Position numbers and translations under genes: made by a program. This document shows, piece after piece, positions 1 to 12,248 of a DNA stretch of 64,000 nucleotides; positions within the stretch are counted from its first letter, which is position 1, and each line of letters opens with the position of its first letter. The stretch is from Bilabrum cf. latius (lineage: Eukaryota > Bigyra: Bicosoecida > Bigyra > Bicosoecida). Location: positions 806,001 to 870,000 of the forward strand of contig OZ237761.1 of the NCBI GenBank assembly GCA_965178125.1. The letters run 5' to 3'. Below the pieces are notes generated by a model, which saw nothing but the letters and a program-made list of their open reading frames with translations, was not told the origin of the DNA and did no database searches.

Positions 1-207
1 GCCTCTGGCGCAGCTAGAGCAGAATAAACAAGTACCACAGCACAAGTCAACGCGCGCGCAACGGACATGGTTGAAAAATTGGTCGAGGCGAGCACGTGTA
101 AATCCGTGTAAATCGGAGCCGCGCTGTTCAAAAGCACACGTAACCACGACTGTTCGGGCATTTTGTCTGCAACTGCGCACATAGCTCGCCGTAGATAGAT
201 TGCAGCC
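1..207. other. upstream region of the aminotransferase gene
   Basis: No reading frame here is supported as a gene. The stretch holds the upstream region of the aminotransferase that starts at 208. I see no promoter motif that I would assert. Confidence 0.4.
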
Positions 208-1920
208 ATGTCCAAGGTTTCAGATGCCTCAGCATCACTCTCATCGCGTGGGTCAAAGGCAATGAAACCGGCCCTCTCCTATTTTAAGTAGTTCTTGGAG
301 GCAACCATGGCCGGTCTTCACTCTGGCGACTCGGATGCTGCCTCAAGCGATGGTTATGTGGTGCTTTCTGTAGCCGAAAATAAGATGAGTTTTAGCCCGC
401 TTCGGGCGAAGCTGGAAGATCACGGTGCTGTCCCCGAATCGGCAGCTCAATACACCAACATGCGGGGTGTGGATCGCTTCCGCGACGCAGTAGCTGCAAC
501 CATGGAGCGCACATGCTTGAAAGGGGCTACAGTAGACCCAAATTGCCTGTGTGTGCAGGCTGGTTGCGGTGCCCTCGTGAGCACGTTGATCACTTTGCTT
601 GCAGAGGATGGAGACGCGGTGATCACTCCGAGCCCCGCGTACCCTGCCTTCGATAACGACGTCTCAGTGCTGGCGGGGGCGCACCTCGAGCACGCCCCCA
701 TGGTGGTGCCAGGGGTATGGACTCCCAGCCCCTCGTCCTCCCCCGCGGAGCAGTCCGAGGGCAACCCGGCCGGGGACTCTGTCAGTGACTGGAGCAGCCT
801 GCTCTCCGTCTCGGCGCTGGAGGCAGCGGCCAGGAGGGCGGAGGGCGCGGGGCACAGGCCCAGGGTGCTTCTGCTAGCGCATCCAAACAACCCCATGGGG
901 CTGATCACACCCCCCGAGCAGGTGCTCGCGGCCATTCGGTGGGCCAGGGGCAGGGCCATGCACGTCATTAGCGACGAGATATACGCCAACTCGGTCCACA
1001 CCCCGGGGATAGCTGGAGTGGGTGCTAGTGGAGACACAGGTGATAAAAAGGGTGCAGGGGCAGGGGCCGCCGCTGGACCCAAGAGCGGCGCTCCCGTGCC
1101 CGTGGGTGCAGCCTCCTTCACGTCAGCGCTGCAGATGCTGCACGACGAGGCCGAGGCCGGGGCTGCTGGTGCTGCGGGTAGTGAGGAGGGGGAGGCGGCA
1201 AGCGGGGCGCTGGGCCCCCTTGGTCTGGACGTGCACGTGCTGTGGGGTTTCAGCAAGGATTTCGCGCTGTCAGGGTACAGGGTGGGCGCCCTGCTGACGC
1301 ACAACCCCGCGCTGCTGCAGGCCCTGGACAACGTGTCCTACTTTGCTGCGGTCTCGAACGATACGCAGCACCGGCTGGCTGCTTGTCTGGAGGACCCTGC
1401 CTTCACTGATGGGTACTTGGATGGGTGTAGGCGAGACGTCCGCGGGAACTGCGAGGCGCTGTCTACCGAGCTGCAGGCCGCAGGGATCCCTTTCGTGGCG
1501 CCTCGGGCGGGGCTGTTCGCTGTGGTCGACCTGAGGGCCCTACTGCCTCTGCCCGCGGCTGCAGGTGCAGCTGCGGGGGATGGGGGGGTGTAGGAGGAGA
1601 AGGAGGGGGGGCCTGCAGGCGGGTCCTCTGCCGATGGCAGTGCCAGTGGAACAGGCAGCAGCGGTAGCAGTGGGCTGCTGCCAGCTGCAGCCTACCGCGG
1701 GGAGCGCATGCTGCAGGACCGGGTGTTCTCCGACTGCAAGGTGGTGCTCACACCGGGAGAAGCCATGCATGCGCCTGTGCCCGGCCTGTTCCGGGCTTGC
1801 TTCGCCTGGATGCCGCCTGCGAGCATCCGGGCAGGTGTGCGTCGGCTGGGAGAGCTCAAGAAAGTGATCTAGGAAGAAAAGGCAGCCGGCACGTGGGTGG
1901 TGCCAGAAGCTGCTGATTGA
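208..1920 (+). CDS. PLP-dependent class I/II aminotransferase, ACC-synthase-like
   Basis: A 570-residue PLP enzyme of the ACC synthase/aminotransferase class I/II family, read with TAG = Gln. In-frame TAG codons are at 289, 1591 and 1870; TGA ends it at 1918. The N-terminus (LSSRGSK, then YFKQFLEA across the first TAG, then LSVAENK) follows the family pattern. The PLP pocket is visible as SDEIYA and the lysine motif GFSKDFALSGYRVGAL. After the second TAG the same frame continues with conserved C-terminal sequence (DRVFSDCKVVLTPG, PGLFRACFAWMPP), so that TAG cannot be the true end. The start at 208 is the first ATG of the open frame. A glycine/alanine-rich insert sits between the aspartate and lysine motifs. 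Substrate is not predictable: animal and algal ACS-like proteins are often not true ACC synthases. The gene converges on the membrane-protein gene at 2232-3404. Confidence 0.85.
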
Positions 1921-2231
1921 CCGGTCGGACCAGTAGGTATGGTGATTTGTTACGAGCAGACAAGCTTCCTGCTATTTTGGCTGATTTTTCTGACGGCCTG
2001 GAGAGCCGGTGTCCACCGGCGCGTGATTGCATGGTTAGGCCTAGTCGATTCCTGATATTATGTGTAACCTGTCAGAATCCGATGCCCAGCCACACAGCAT
2101 TGCCTGCGCCTGACTCGTTGCGTAAGCACGAACGGCACCACCGTCTCCGATGGGGTCCTTGAGTGGCAGTACAATGCGCTGCATCCAAGCTACCTGACTT
2201 TATCCCCCTGTCACAATCGGCATCCGAAGCA
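1921..2231. other. convergent spacer
   Basis: A 311-bp gap between two genes that end towards each other (TGA at 1918 on plus, TGA at 2232 on minus). I see no gene and no repeat in it. It presumably carries both 3' ends. Confidence 0.4.
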
Positions 2232-3404
2232 TCAAGTCCCAGTCTTTTCCCCTGCTGCTCCAGAGCCTCGCTTGATGGCCGCCAGCCTCCTTCGCATGTC
2301 CCAGTCCTGCCCTCTGTCCAGCACAACATCCACGTCAGTTGCACCACGCACTGTGCTTGGCATCGGTCGGTTGCTATTCGCTGTTCCCTCCCCAACCCCA
2401 TACCCGTGCCCCCCCTCGCCCACCTCTCGCTCCAGCCCCCTCCCACTGGCACTGGCAGTCCCAACAGACTCAGCCAGCTCCCGCACCTTGCGGGCAGCGG
2501 CATCTGCATGCGCCCTCACGATCCCCACCGCGCTCACGTCCATCGAGTTACTCCCCTTGTTCCCCGCGAGCCTCGCCAAAAACCCGGGGCACAGGCGGGG
2601 GGCCAGCGCGTCGAACAGGAGCGCGCCCAGGTCGACTGCCAGGACGAGCACAGCCGTCGCACCTTGCACTCCCGCCGCCAGCCCAGCAGTCCAACCCCCT
2701 GTCAGAAAGACCATGGTCTGCAGGGTCATGCTGAATCCGACCCCCGAGCTCACGGCGATAGAGGGGGCCACGGCCTCCCTGAAGATGAGCGCGTTGAGCG
2801 CCCTCTCCTCCACCCTCTCCTCCCCCCTGCCACTGCCACCGGGGCTTCTCGACGAAAGCGAGCCGCCCCCCGCGACCTTGGCTGCTTCGGAGACGCCAAA
2901 CGTCAAGAACTGTCGCGTCGCGCGCGCAAGCTGCGGCGCGTCGATCCACCACCGGATGTCGTGTGGTATTCTCATCGCGTGTGAGAGGGCGAGCGATGCC
3001 GCAATTGTAGCGGACAACATGCTGATCGTGGCAGTGCCATCCGTAGATTTCAATCCATCTTGGCTTAGTACCACTTGTTCTGCAAGCCCTGAGAGTGCGC
3101 ACAAGGCCAGCACTAGGCGTGGCGAAAGCAAACAGAGAAGGCCTACGAACCCCAACTTCCCAAACAGAGGAACGGACCGAATCGCGTCCATATCACCAAT
3201 CGGGTGACCAAACAAACCAAACGCTAATTCCAATAGGCACAGCGAACCGCCGCCAAATCGTTCAACCAGTCCGCTGCTAAACAGGCAGAATCCGAGCAAA
3301 TACACTCGAGGCATGTACAGCTGAGCCAGTAACGACGTCGCGACCACCACAGTGGGCTACCCGAATATCTGTGCTGAAATACTGTAGGTCGCACATGATG
3401 CCAT
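2232..3404 (-). CDS. predicted multi-pass membrane protein, unknown family
   Basis: A 390-residue protein with several hydrophobic segments: near the N-terminus (VVVATSLLAQLY, VYLLGFCLFSSGL), around LGFVGLLCLL, around ISMLSATIAASLALS, and a central one near MVFLTGGWTAGLAAG. The C-terminal third is polar. The start at 3404 is the first ATG after an upstream TGA and gives MASCATYSISAQIFG followed by a TAG codon at 3357-3359. The model ends with TGA. The motif RIPHDIRWWIDAP is distinctive but I do not recognise the family. The gene is divergent from the RPA2-like gene at 3567, with 162 bp between the two start codons. Confidence 0.6.
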
Positions 3405-3566
3405 GCTTGTGTGAGCCTCATCGCCACGAACACAAACTTTGAAATCGAAGACTCGGAGTGTTGCACTCTCTCCACAATCCGGTGTGGATACGGCTAATCA
3501 CTCCACAGTAGCTCCCGCGCGCTGAATGAAAGCGCCAGGCTTGTTGAATTTTCTTGCAATGTTGCA

Positions 3567-4871
3567 ATGAGTGCGCTGGACTGGGGCCTGGACCCGCGAA
3601 CATGGGTAAGGTGTTTGAATGGTGGCGTTCGGTCTCGCGATTCACTCGGGTATACAAGCAGATCACGAACAAAATTTCGTCTGTTAACCTTTCTCACAGG
3701 CAGTCGTTCCTGTATTAGTCGCGGAATTGTCGGCATGTGTACCTGATCCGTCTGTTGATGTTCTGCTAGATCCAGATGGAAGACCGCTGCTGGATGTCGA
3801 GGTTTGCGGCGTCGTGGATTCGGCCAAGGAGGCAACATCGTACCGTGAGGCTACGCCATTCCAGCAGGACTGTACAAGCACCAGCTCTATCTCCTCCCCT
3901 CATCTGCGCCGTCCTGCACTTGACAGCGCCCAGCCCCCTCCGCAGAGCAGCTCGAGCTCAACGACGGCACGGGCCTCGTCACGGTGACTACATTCCGCGA
4001 GCAGCAGGGCGCCCGCCTCTCGCTGCCCCACGTCCTGCCAGGCGACATCGTGCTTGCCAGGGGCAGGGCGGGGCGCAGGTACAGGGCGCATGCAGAGGAC
4101 CCCGCGCGGCTGCAGGTGAGCGGCAAGCAGGTGCTCTGCTGGGCAGGAGAGGCGGCTGCTCGGCCCATGGATGCAATGCGGGCGGGGACTGCCCCTGCTC
4201 AAGTGAAACCGGGTGCCGATCACATGACTGTTTCTTTCGAGGCAGTGGGTGGCAGGGAACTAGTCGGGCTAGCAGAGGACGGTGACGGCGTGCTGGCGCG
4301 GCACTGGGAGCGGTGCGTCCGCAAGGAGCGGGAGGGACGGGGGGGGGGCGGGCGTGAGTGGGTGCAGCGCATTGTGGCGCAGTACGGGAAGGAGAAAGCA
4401 CCGTCTGCTGTTGGTGCCGGGGGGCGGGCGCACGGAGCATAGCCGGGCAGTGCCGGCTGGGTCCATGGTGGAGGCGCGGTGGGTGCATCGGAGGGACTCG
4501 CTCCATCGTATGGTGTGACGAACGAGCAGAGCTCCGCGGGATCTAAGGCTGGTGCAGCCTATCGGTTGGAGGGAACGGGTGGCGATGTGGCGGGCAGCAG
4601 TGGCAGCTAGTGGGGGAAGGAGACCGGAGATGCACCCATGTCGAGGTCGAGCCTGCGAGTGTCAACTCTACCATCGTCGTCATCCACGCCAGCCAGCTCT
4701 TCTTCAAATCCCCAGCTGCCTGGCGACGTAGGATCGACTGGGGCGCACCTGGGGAGAACAAGGGGGCACGTGGGGGTCACCGGCGCAGGGACAAGCATTG
4801 CGGCGACATCCGCTGGTGGTGAGGGGGCAGTGCCGTTGGTGGTGACGCAGATAAGCATGGAGCCAGGATGA
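3567..4871 (+). CDS. RPA2-like OB-fold protein (tentative)
   Basis: Three exons (3567-3605, 3700-3844, 3946-4871), 369 residues. Introns are 94 bp (GTAAGG...CACAG) and 101 bp (GTGAGG...CGCAG). Spliced, the protein begins MSALDWGLDPRTW, then AVVPVLVAELSA, then VEVCGVVDSAKEAT and QLELNDGTGLVTVTTF. This is the strand order of the replication protein A 32-kDa OB fold (an IVPxTIxQL-like start, a VxIVGxV strand, an IDDGTG loop). In-frame TAG codons lie at 4440 and 4608, and the stop is TGA. The C-terminal part is serine/glycine-rich and I cannot confirm the winged helix expected of RPA2. STN1 or another single-strand-binding OB protein is the alternative. If RPA2, it would act in replication and repair within the RPA heterotrimer. 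Confidence 0.5.
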
Positions 4872-5045
4872 ACTAGATCTAGGCACCAGCATCAATGCTT
4901 GGCGTTGAATGAATTTGTATTGCGTACACTCTATGCAACGCTGTCTGCGATGGCCCGACATGCACTAGGAATCCACCGGGCAGCGCTGCACTTGGCAGAC
5001 CAGATTTTCCGTGTTGCTACAACGGCAGTTCTCACCCGCTGACGT

Positions 5046-6279
5046 TCACTGCGCGCTGCCCTTGCCCTTGCCCTCCCCCACTCGCTTGGTCCTCACGGTC
5101 GTGATCAGCTCGGCGAACTCGGTCTCCGAGATGCTCTCGCTGATGCTCGTCTCGGCCACCACGCCGCGGCACACCCACGCGGGATGGTCGGAACTGCCCT
5201 GCAGACCTGTGATCTGCTGGGTCATGAACGCAGGGAACACGAAGAGAGAGGCCTCCGAGATCCTCAGACGCAGGGTATGGCCGAATGGAGGCAGCTGCCC
5301 GCGAGGGTCCGAGATCACGACCCGAGTTTGGCTCTCCCCTGCTGCCCCCTCTCCCTCTCCCACTCCCACTCCCTCCTGCCTTCCCCCAGTGAGCAGCATG
5401 GTGATGGCCAGCCCCGTGGGAGCCAGGGCCCGCTGCTCAAGAAGGCCCTGTGCCAGTCCGCCGGCCGGCAGTCTCTCGCAGATAGGCCTGATCTGGTCGG
5501 CCCACTCGTCTGCCACGTCGTCCGGCGTGTGCAGACCGACTTGGGCCAGGTACAGCTGCAGAGTCCTGGCGAACAGCGTTGGAAGGCGCTTCTTCGCCCG
5601 GCCCTCTTTGGTGGCAGTGAGCTTTGGCACGATGAGGCCAGTCTCGTCCCTCTCTGCCTCGCCTGCTGTCTCCTCCGGGCGGGACTGGGACTGCCACTCG
5701 ACGAAATCAGACGGAATGTTTCGGATCGGGTCTGGCACGCCACTCTTTGCTGCTTGGACGCGCACTTTAGGAACAATGACGTCGTTGAAGTGCTTCCACA
5801 TGCTTTCCGAATGCTGGATCAGCAGCTGCAGGAGAAAAATGGAGAATTGTGCTGACAGCTGTCACTGGCGGATGGACCACAGGATCAGATTGAAAGCCGT
5901 GGTCAGGCGCATTCAGGAAATATCTTACAGAGTTGAACTCTCCTGAAACAACGGAAGACCCATTCACGTGCATGACTGGAGTGTACCAAGCTCGGCGCGA
6001 CTCGAAGTCCTTCGGGGAGTGCCTCTTTGCAGATTCGACCAAGTAGCTGACGTTCAGCCCGGGAAATACCTGCCGAATTGGAGGCAATGAGTCTTCTACG
6101 GGGACTTGCTCGGTGATCCCAGCCAGGCTCAGGTCACCGGCCTGCACACCATCACTCTACACTTCTACGGAAGCATCCTCGAACAGGTCTGGGTCCATGT
6201 AGTCTCCTGCGTCGCTGCCGTGCACCAGACATGCTGGGATAGTACTAATCAAAATAGATAGAGCGAGTTTTGCAGTCAT
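5046..6279 (-). CDS. secreted protein with signal peptide, possible oxygenase-like fold
   Basis: Two exons (6279-5929 and 5825-5046) joined across a 103-bp intron (GTAAGA...TGCAG), giving 376 residues. The N-terminus MTAKLALSILISTIPACLVHG is a good signal peptide. One TAG is at 6157-6159 and TGA ends the frame. Spliced sequence across the junction is NGSSVVSGEFNS-LLIQHSESMWKHF. Late in the protein, LRISEASLFVFPAFMTQQI followed by HPAWVCRGVVAETSISES recalls the C-terminal sheet of putative 2OG-Fe(II) oxygenases. I do not see a convincing HxD...H triad, so function stays open. The start codon is only 16 bp from that of the neighbouring plus-strand frame. Confidence 0.6.
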
Positions 6280-6294
6280 GGTGAGCGCCTCCGG

Positions 6295-7710
6295 ATGACA
6301 AGAATGATGTGTCACCGATGCGAGCACGACCACGACAAAGCTGCGCCATCGTGCACTGCAAAACCTCTATTCCCCATCGCAACGTGCCAAATCACCAATC
6401 ACGCGCAATTATCCTGCATTTTGCCAGCATGCATGAATAAAGTTGAGGTATGGCACTCGTGTGCCGCCGCGCTCCTGAGAGGGGGGCGCTTGCGTACTCT
6501 CCGGGTGGGGCATTCACATCCCTCCAATCTGCTCGATTGGCTGTCACTCGCAGCAGCAAGGGCTCTTGCTGATGGAATCATTTCCACCGTGCAAACCGTT
6601 GAATCAGAACCTACTACTGCATTTGAATTACCCAGCGATGACACTATCATTGGAAGAACTGTGTCAAGCCTCGCAAAAAAGTGCAGAGCTGCGCCTTTGC
6701 CTCGTCCAGTAGCCTTGCTGACGACAAGGGCCCGCCAAGAAGTGGGACATTCCCTCCCTGTATTGCAGGCTACTTCGTCATTCGAACCGTTTGTAGCGTC
6801 TATTCCAGGGGTCGGTGTGGCTGGTGCGATTCCTGCTGGTATCCGAGAGGTTGCTGCTCGAGTTGCAAAATCCAGGAGGCGCAACGGAGGTAAAGCAGCC
6901 GCATCGGCAAACTAGCCTATTCGCATTCTCGTTGAGGCTGGTCCTACGCTGACTGGGCCATGGTACGATAGGCATGCCTCTGCCAGCAGCTCCAGCTCCA
7001 TTTCGGGCTCCATCTCCAGCTCCAGCCACAGGGCCCTCCCCCTCCCCGTGGACGTGCTCCTGCTCACCACGGTGCAGCCTGATGAGGAGCAAGCACCGCC
7101 GGCGCCAGCAGCCATTGACACAGAGATGGCCCAGAGCGCCGCGATGAATCAGGGGCAAGGCAAGGGCACCCCGTCCCATAGTCGCGCGTACATCCGGGAT
7201 GAGGACATCGTGCCACGATCCCCGCTGGGGGCATGGGCAGTAGACCCGGAGCGCCTGCTGGGCGCCTCCTCGGCTTCACCACCACGCGATGCATCCGAAG
7301 CATGGCTGCACCACGTGGTCCAGCCATGCTATCCCGCGATCCAGCTGCCATCAGGGCACCCCCTCGCGGTGCCGGGAGGTGCACAGCACCAGCAGCACCA
7401 GCAGCAGCAGCAGGGCATTCCTCTGGACCGGCCCATCTCCGACCAGCTGTGGGGTGCTGTGGGGCAGGGTCTCGTCGCCGGGCTGGGTCCTGCCGCAGCT
7501 GCTTCGGCGATGTCGGATCGCCGATTGGGAGCGAGCAGCCCCATGGTCCAGGACCAGCAGTGCCAATGGGCCTCCTCTGCCTCCGAGCCGGCCGTGGGCA
7601 CGCCCCGCCCGGGGCCGCTGGCACGGGCACAAGCGCGTGCAGCGGCAACGTGGACGTTCCACGCACTAATGACGCGAGAAGGGCAGAAATTGGCCGGTTT
7701 CGTCGATTAA
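6295..7710 (+). CDS. RibD-reductase / dihydrofolate-reductase-like protein
   Basis: A frame of about 471 codons with one in-frame TAG (6913) and a TAA stop at 7708, one of the few TAA ends in the window. The pattern of the RibD C-terminal (pyrimidine reductase, DHFR-like) domain is visible: ALADGIISTVQTVESEP, then PRPVALLTTR, then, just after the TAG, IRILVEAGPTLTG and VDVLLLTTVQP. These match the family's 'aDaIlvGxxTvxxexP', 'RPvxVvl' and 'vLvEGGptL...vDelxl' blocks. The tail is low-complexity with a CAG-rich run coding QHQQHQQQQQ (about 7383-7415). The ATG at 6295 is a formal start; the ATG at 6433 (MNKVEVWHS) may be the real one, and an intron near the 5' end is not excluded. Riboflavin biosynthesis is only an inference from the fold. 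Confidence 0.5.
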
Positions 7711-7885
7711 CCGGGCGCAAGGCGGGGTCGCATTGGGTGGCAAATTCCGGTTTGGGGTGACGAGCGCTTTGGTGTGCGTTTCCGAAACACAAAACGGCTT
7801 GGTTTGCATCAGCTGGGTCGTGTTTCCCGATATAGCTGCATGTTTGCGTATCTATAATATTCGTACTTGATTGCTACTGCTCACA

Positions 7886-10800
7886 ATGGCATCTGGGTGG
7901 TTCAACCAAGGCAAAGGAAGGCTAACAGCCGCTTGTCTGTTAGCCCAACCATTTTTTGGCCGTATGCCGGACAAAGCTGAGGATAGTCCAGTCACTAGAC
8001 TCGACTACGAAAGTGATGTTAATGTGGTAGAGGCGGCAGTACGGCGTGCCGTCGCTACATACGACAGTCCGATGCGTTCAGCAAGAATGTCTACTGTCCC
8101 TGCCACCGAGCTAGCGTTGGGTTCTGTGCTGGACGAAGGTCCACCTGTTGTAGTTCTGCATGCGCATGTCCATGATAATGGCCTCGCACTTGAAACGAGC
8201 GGGATTGGCCACGGAAGGATCGCCCCATTACTTGCACGCAAATCCGCACGCGAGCCGGGACCACTGCAAGCGCTAGTCCGCGGTAAATCATCCGACACTG
8301 CACCTGCTATCTTTATCATGGGACCTTGCAAGTCCTTGACAGTAGCACACATGGTTTGTTCTGCCGGTGTCCCATTCGTGGTCGCTACTGGCTGTGGCGC
8401 CACTCACGCTGTTGGGCCACACACAGTGCGACGCTTCCTGGGTGATTTCTTGCAGTGCGTGCTGTCAAAGCAACCTGGGGGTGTGTCTGCCTTCGAATTC
8501 ATCAAGCACTGTTTCGATACCGCACTCCAAGAAGCAGCAGGCCCAGCCCCACCGGTAGGCACGGAGGCGAGACCAGGGTCGGGCGCAGGGGAGTCTGCAT
8601 CAGCCCTGGCTGGCAGTGGCATCCACCTGGTGACACGTCACACCCCCGAGGTGGTCTCTCTGCTTGCAAGAAAAGGAAGAGAAGGCGACGGAGCAACCCC
8701 GGGCTGCTGCCCGCCCGCCGAGCTTGAGGCGAGAGAGAGAGGCGCCGTGGACCGCATCCGCCTGGGGCTGGCCCCCTTCGGAGCCACGGACCTTCTCGTC
8801 GACAGCCAACTCGACCACCAGCCGTGGTTTGTCCCCAGTCCCCTGCAGCCTTCCAGCGAAAAGGACAGGGCGCGGGAGAGAGACGTCATGCTTACTAACG
8901 CTGAGGGGCTCGCGAACATCTACGGCTATCTCGCGGCTAGCAGTCGGGACTCGGCCGGTCAGCTGGTGGGTGTGCTGGGCTGGCCCCGCACCGGCACAAC
9001 ATCGATCGCGATGGCGATCGCGAGGCATGCCCGGTGGCGGGACCATTTCTCCGGCGGTGTGTTCTTCGTGCCCGTGGGCGACATCTCGGTGGCGGCGTGC
9101 CTGGAGGAGCTGCCTCCTGATGGGGACTTCGAGCCGTGGGAGCTAGAGGCCCAGGAGGAGGCGCTTGGGCTGTGTCCAGCCGAGATGCTTGACCCTGTGC
9201 CAGATGCAAGGCTCGTGGAGGGCAGACCCGAAGGTATGGGGGCCACCGGCAGAAGCAGAAGCAGTAGCCGCGGCGTGAAGGAGACGAGGGGCAGCAGGAG
9301 ATCGTCCGCGGGATCAGCCGGCAGCAATGCCGGGGAGAGGGGGCCTGGAGGGCGCAAAGGCTCAGAAGAGAGTAGGGCCGCCGCTGGGGGGGCGTCTGGG
9401 GCAGCGGGACCATCCAGTGGCAGACCGCCCCCAGACAGTGGGCATGGATCCGACGATTTCCTTGTGCCCGAGGCCCTGCGGCACGCATCCGTCGTCGAGT
9501 CTCCCAGGGTCACGTAGGAAGGGCACAGCAGGCTGTGGCAGGGCAGTGCTGCGAGTAGCGGAGCTTGCGATGACTGCGATGGTGTGCACTCGTCATCAGG
9601 CAGCACCAAGTTGGACTCGAAGCTGACCATAGATCACGCATCAGGCAAGGGATGTGCTTCGGGTGCTGGTGCTGGCTCTGTTGACGGCGCCACCCTCCAC
9701 GATGCTCCGGATTTCTGGCACGAGAAGCGCCACAGGCTGCTTCGAAGACTCAAAGGCTGCATATGCGCGGGTATTCTGAGGCACCTGCACCGACTGCAGA
9801 CTGTCGGTGTGGAGCACATTGCCATCGGAGAGTGGGTCGATCGATACCATCGGATTCGAGCCTGTCGTGCAGCAGGCGAGGTGGGCGAGGAGCTGCAATC
9901 GTGGCAGCACGTCCTCGTGTTGCTCGATGGAATGGACACATGGTGGAGCCCCGCCCTTGCGGTCAAAGCGCGGTAGGCTGCGTTCACAGATGTTTTCGGC
10001 GCATCGGCGAGTGAGGGGGCGATGGCCAGCCGACAGTCCCACTTCAACCCCGAGCTGGAGCGGGACCGGTAGCGCGGTGCGATATCACCCTCGGCTGGGT
10101 CCGATGGCTCCACGGGGACCGACAGCATCGATTCGGACTCCGACTCTGTCTCGTCGTCGGAGAGCGAATCAAGCGGTGAGATGGAATCATCTCGATTCGC
10201 TGACCCTCTGCCGGATGCAGCTGCGGATCCGTCTCGCCTGCCGGTGCTGGAGCTGCTTCTGGGTCTCTTGCAGGGAGGCAGGGAGCGCCGCAAGGTGGGG
10301 GGCACGTCTGTGCTGTACACTGCGAAAGTGGGCAGCTTACTCGGGCAGGGATCCGTGCCACGGTGCGTGGGCGACCCTGAGCACTATCGATACGTGGCCT
10401 GCGGTCTGATGCCGCGGCATGCGCTGCAGCAGGCGGCCGCTCGAGTGGGTGACACAATCCCCGGTGGGTTTCGAGGGACAGCCGATCGCTTGATTGACCC
10501 TCGGCTCGTTGGAGGCAGCTTTGTGAGAACCAATCGGGTGCATTTTCAGCGGATTGGGGGTGACGTGGATCCCTGGGCTCTGGGAGCGGCAGGGGACGGT
10601 CCATTTGCAAACGCCGAGGCTGTAGGCCGGATCCAGGCGGCACTTGGGCACAGCTCACAGAGCTTCACGCGGTTCCGGAGCATGTGCTGCTGTGCCCCTG
10701 TGGCCCTGCGAGCATTGCAGGAGCCCATCAGCGACGGACTGATCGAGTGGTCCAGGGATCTGATGGTGGGCGGCAGCTCGCCGCTGGCTAGCAGAAGCGG

Positions 10801-11917
10801 TCCAGTCCCGTACACGGGCCGGGGCGTTGCAGCACGTGGTAGCTGCCCGTCAGGTGCAGCTGCTGGCAGTGCAGCAGGCCACCGCGCATATATCCCAGAG
10901 GATGACACGGGGTTCTTCATAGACATTAAGAGGAGGCAAACGGAGGTGGTGCGCTGGATGCAGGCCGATGGAGACGTGCACGGGCGCGGGTCTATGACTG
11001 CAGGCCTATTGGCACTGTGGAGACAGGATCTCCGATGCCACACCAGCTTTGGGCGTATCTGGAAGCACGCGATCTAGCACGAGTGGGCATCGCTGGCGAA
11101 GGACCGGGCCAAAGCGGGTGCGCTGCCGCCCAAGCAGCCCCGTCGACGCAAGATCGGCATGGGCGGTGGCGCCATCCAACAGCGGGTGGTTGCGAGGCAC
11201 GTGCTGGAGGGAACAATCTACGAGTGCCAGCGGATTGTCGGCACATCCACCGGGAGCCTCTGGTTTCCTGGATCGGCTGTCAAGGCGATCGACATGGAGT
11301 GCCTCTACAGGTCTGCGATGGCCAATGAAGAGGGAGACCGAGCGCCGGTGGCTGAGATATTCCAGACAAAGGTGCACGTGAAACCGGGCGAGAAGGCTCC
11401 CTACCGCGAGGTGCGGATGGACACATGGAGAGCGTACTGGGCCCAGATTGAACCTACTATGAGGAGGACGGCGAAAATACCTCGGCTGTGGGAGTTACGT
11501 TGTCGCAACCCGGGAGCATTCGCACCTTTCGCCGACGGAGCGACGGCCTCGCAGCTCCTTGCGCATAGCAGCTCTCCAGTCCGTGCAAGAGACGCAGACG
11601 CACGTGCAGCACCGTCTGGCGAGGCGGTCTCAGTGACGCAAGGCATCGTGTTGGTTCGGTTCTCCTCGCAAAGCGGCTGTATTGTGGTGCAGCCTGCAGA
11701 CACGCCGCTCCACGGGGGCGATGAGCTGTACCCGATGCGGCTGGAGCTCAGTGTAGATGGGCTTGTCAGCAATGGAGAGCGGTGGGTACCTCTCCACGAG
11801 GTGCTAGAGAACATGCCGGAGTACTCGCATGTGCAATTCCGGCTAGTGCAAGATGGCACATTAGCAGGTGTCGAGACCATGGATGTCCTAACCGGATTTT
11901 TGCGGCATGGGAAGTGA
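7886..11917 (+). CDS. large CHAT-like / STAND-NTPase-like protein
   Basis: A single 1343-residue frame with in-frame TAG at 9515, 9974, 10070 and 11075 and a TGA stop at 11915. Residues about 85-195 look like a CHAT (caspase-like) domain: the histidine block VVVLHAHVHDNG, the cysteine block IFIMGPCKSLTVAH, then AGVPFVVATGCG and a C-terminal helix. Residues about 355-395 resemble an NB-ARC/STAND P-loop, GVLGWPRTGTTSIAMAIA, in which the Walker A lysine is replaced by threonine. A possible Walker B (HVLVLLDGMDTWW) lies near residue 675 after a long low-complexity insert. The C-terminal 500 residues are unassigned, with a late block (FIDIKRRQTEVVRWMQ, GGGAIQQRVVARHVLEGTIY). Such architecture is typical of NLR-like signalling proteases. 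Activity is inference, and the degenerate P-loop argues against normal nucleotide turnover. Confidence 0.6.
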
Positions 11918-12248
11918 GCCACCAAAGGTGCTGTTGACTCTGGGGAATGCTTGCTAGCGGCGTTCACCTTTCTCCCAGCTACGCTCGCCGTCACGCCGAC
12001 CCCACCCTTAAGGCCGAGACCTAGACCTTAGTCGTCGGCTGCTCCTCGCTGCTGAAGCCCTTCCGTGCGATCCGAATTCTGGGCGCTGGAAGCGTGTTGC
12101 CCACATTCTTGCTGTCGACTGGTGGGGTCTACCCCTACCGTAGGCTAGCCTGAGGCGGCTTGGGTGCATCTTGGTTTAGATCATCGTTGGCTTGTTTGTG
12201 CAAAAAATCACGCCTTGGTGGTATTCAAAGTCGTCTCTGTCCATCTGA
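11918..12248. other. convergent spacer
   Basis: About 330 bp between the TGA of the CHAT/STAND-like gene and the TGA of the ABHD13-like gene. No gene, RNA or repeat is apparent. Confidence 0.4.
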
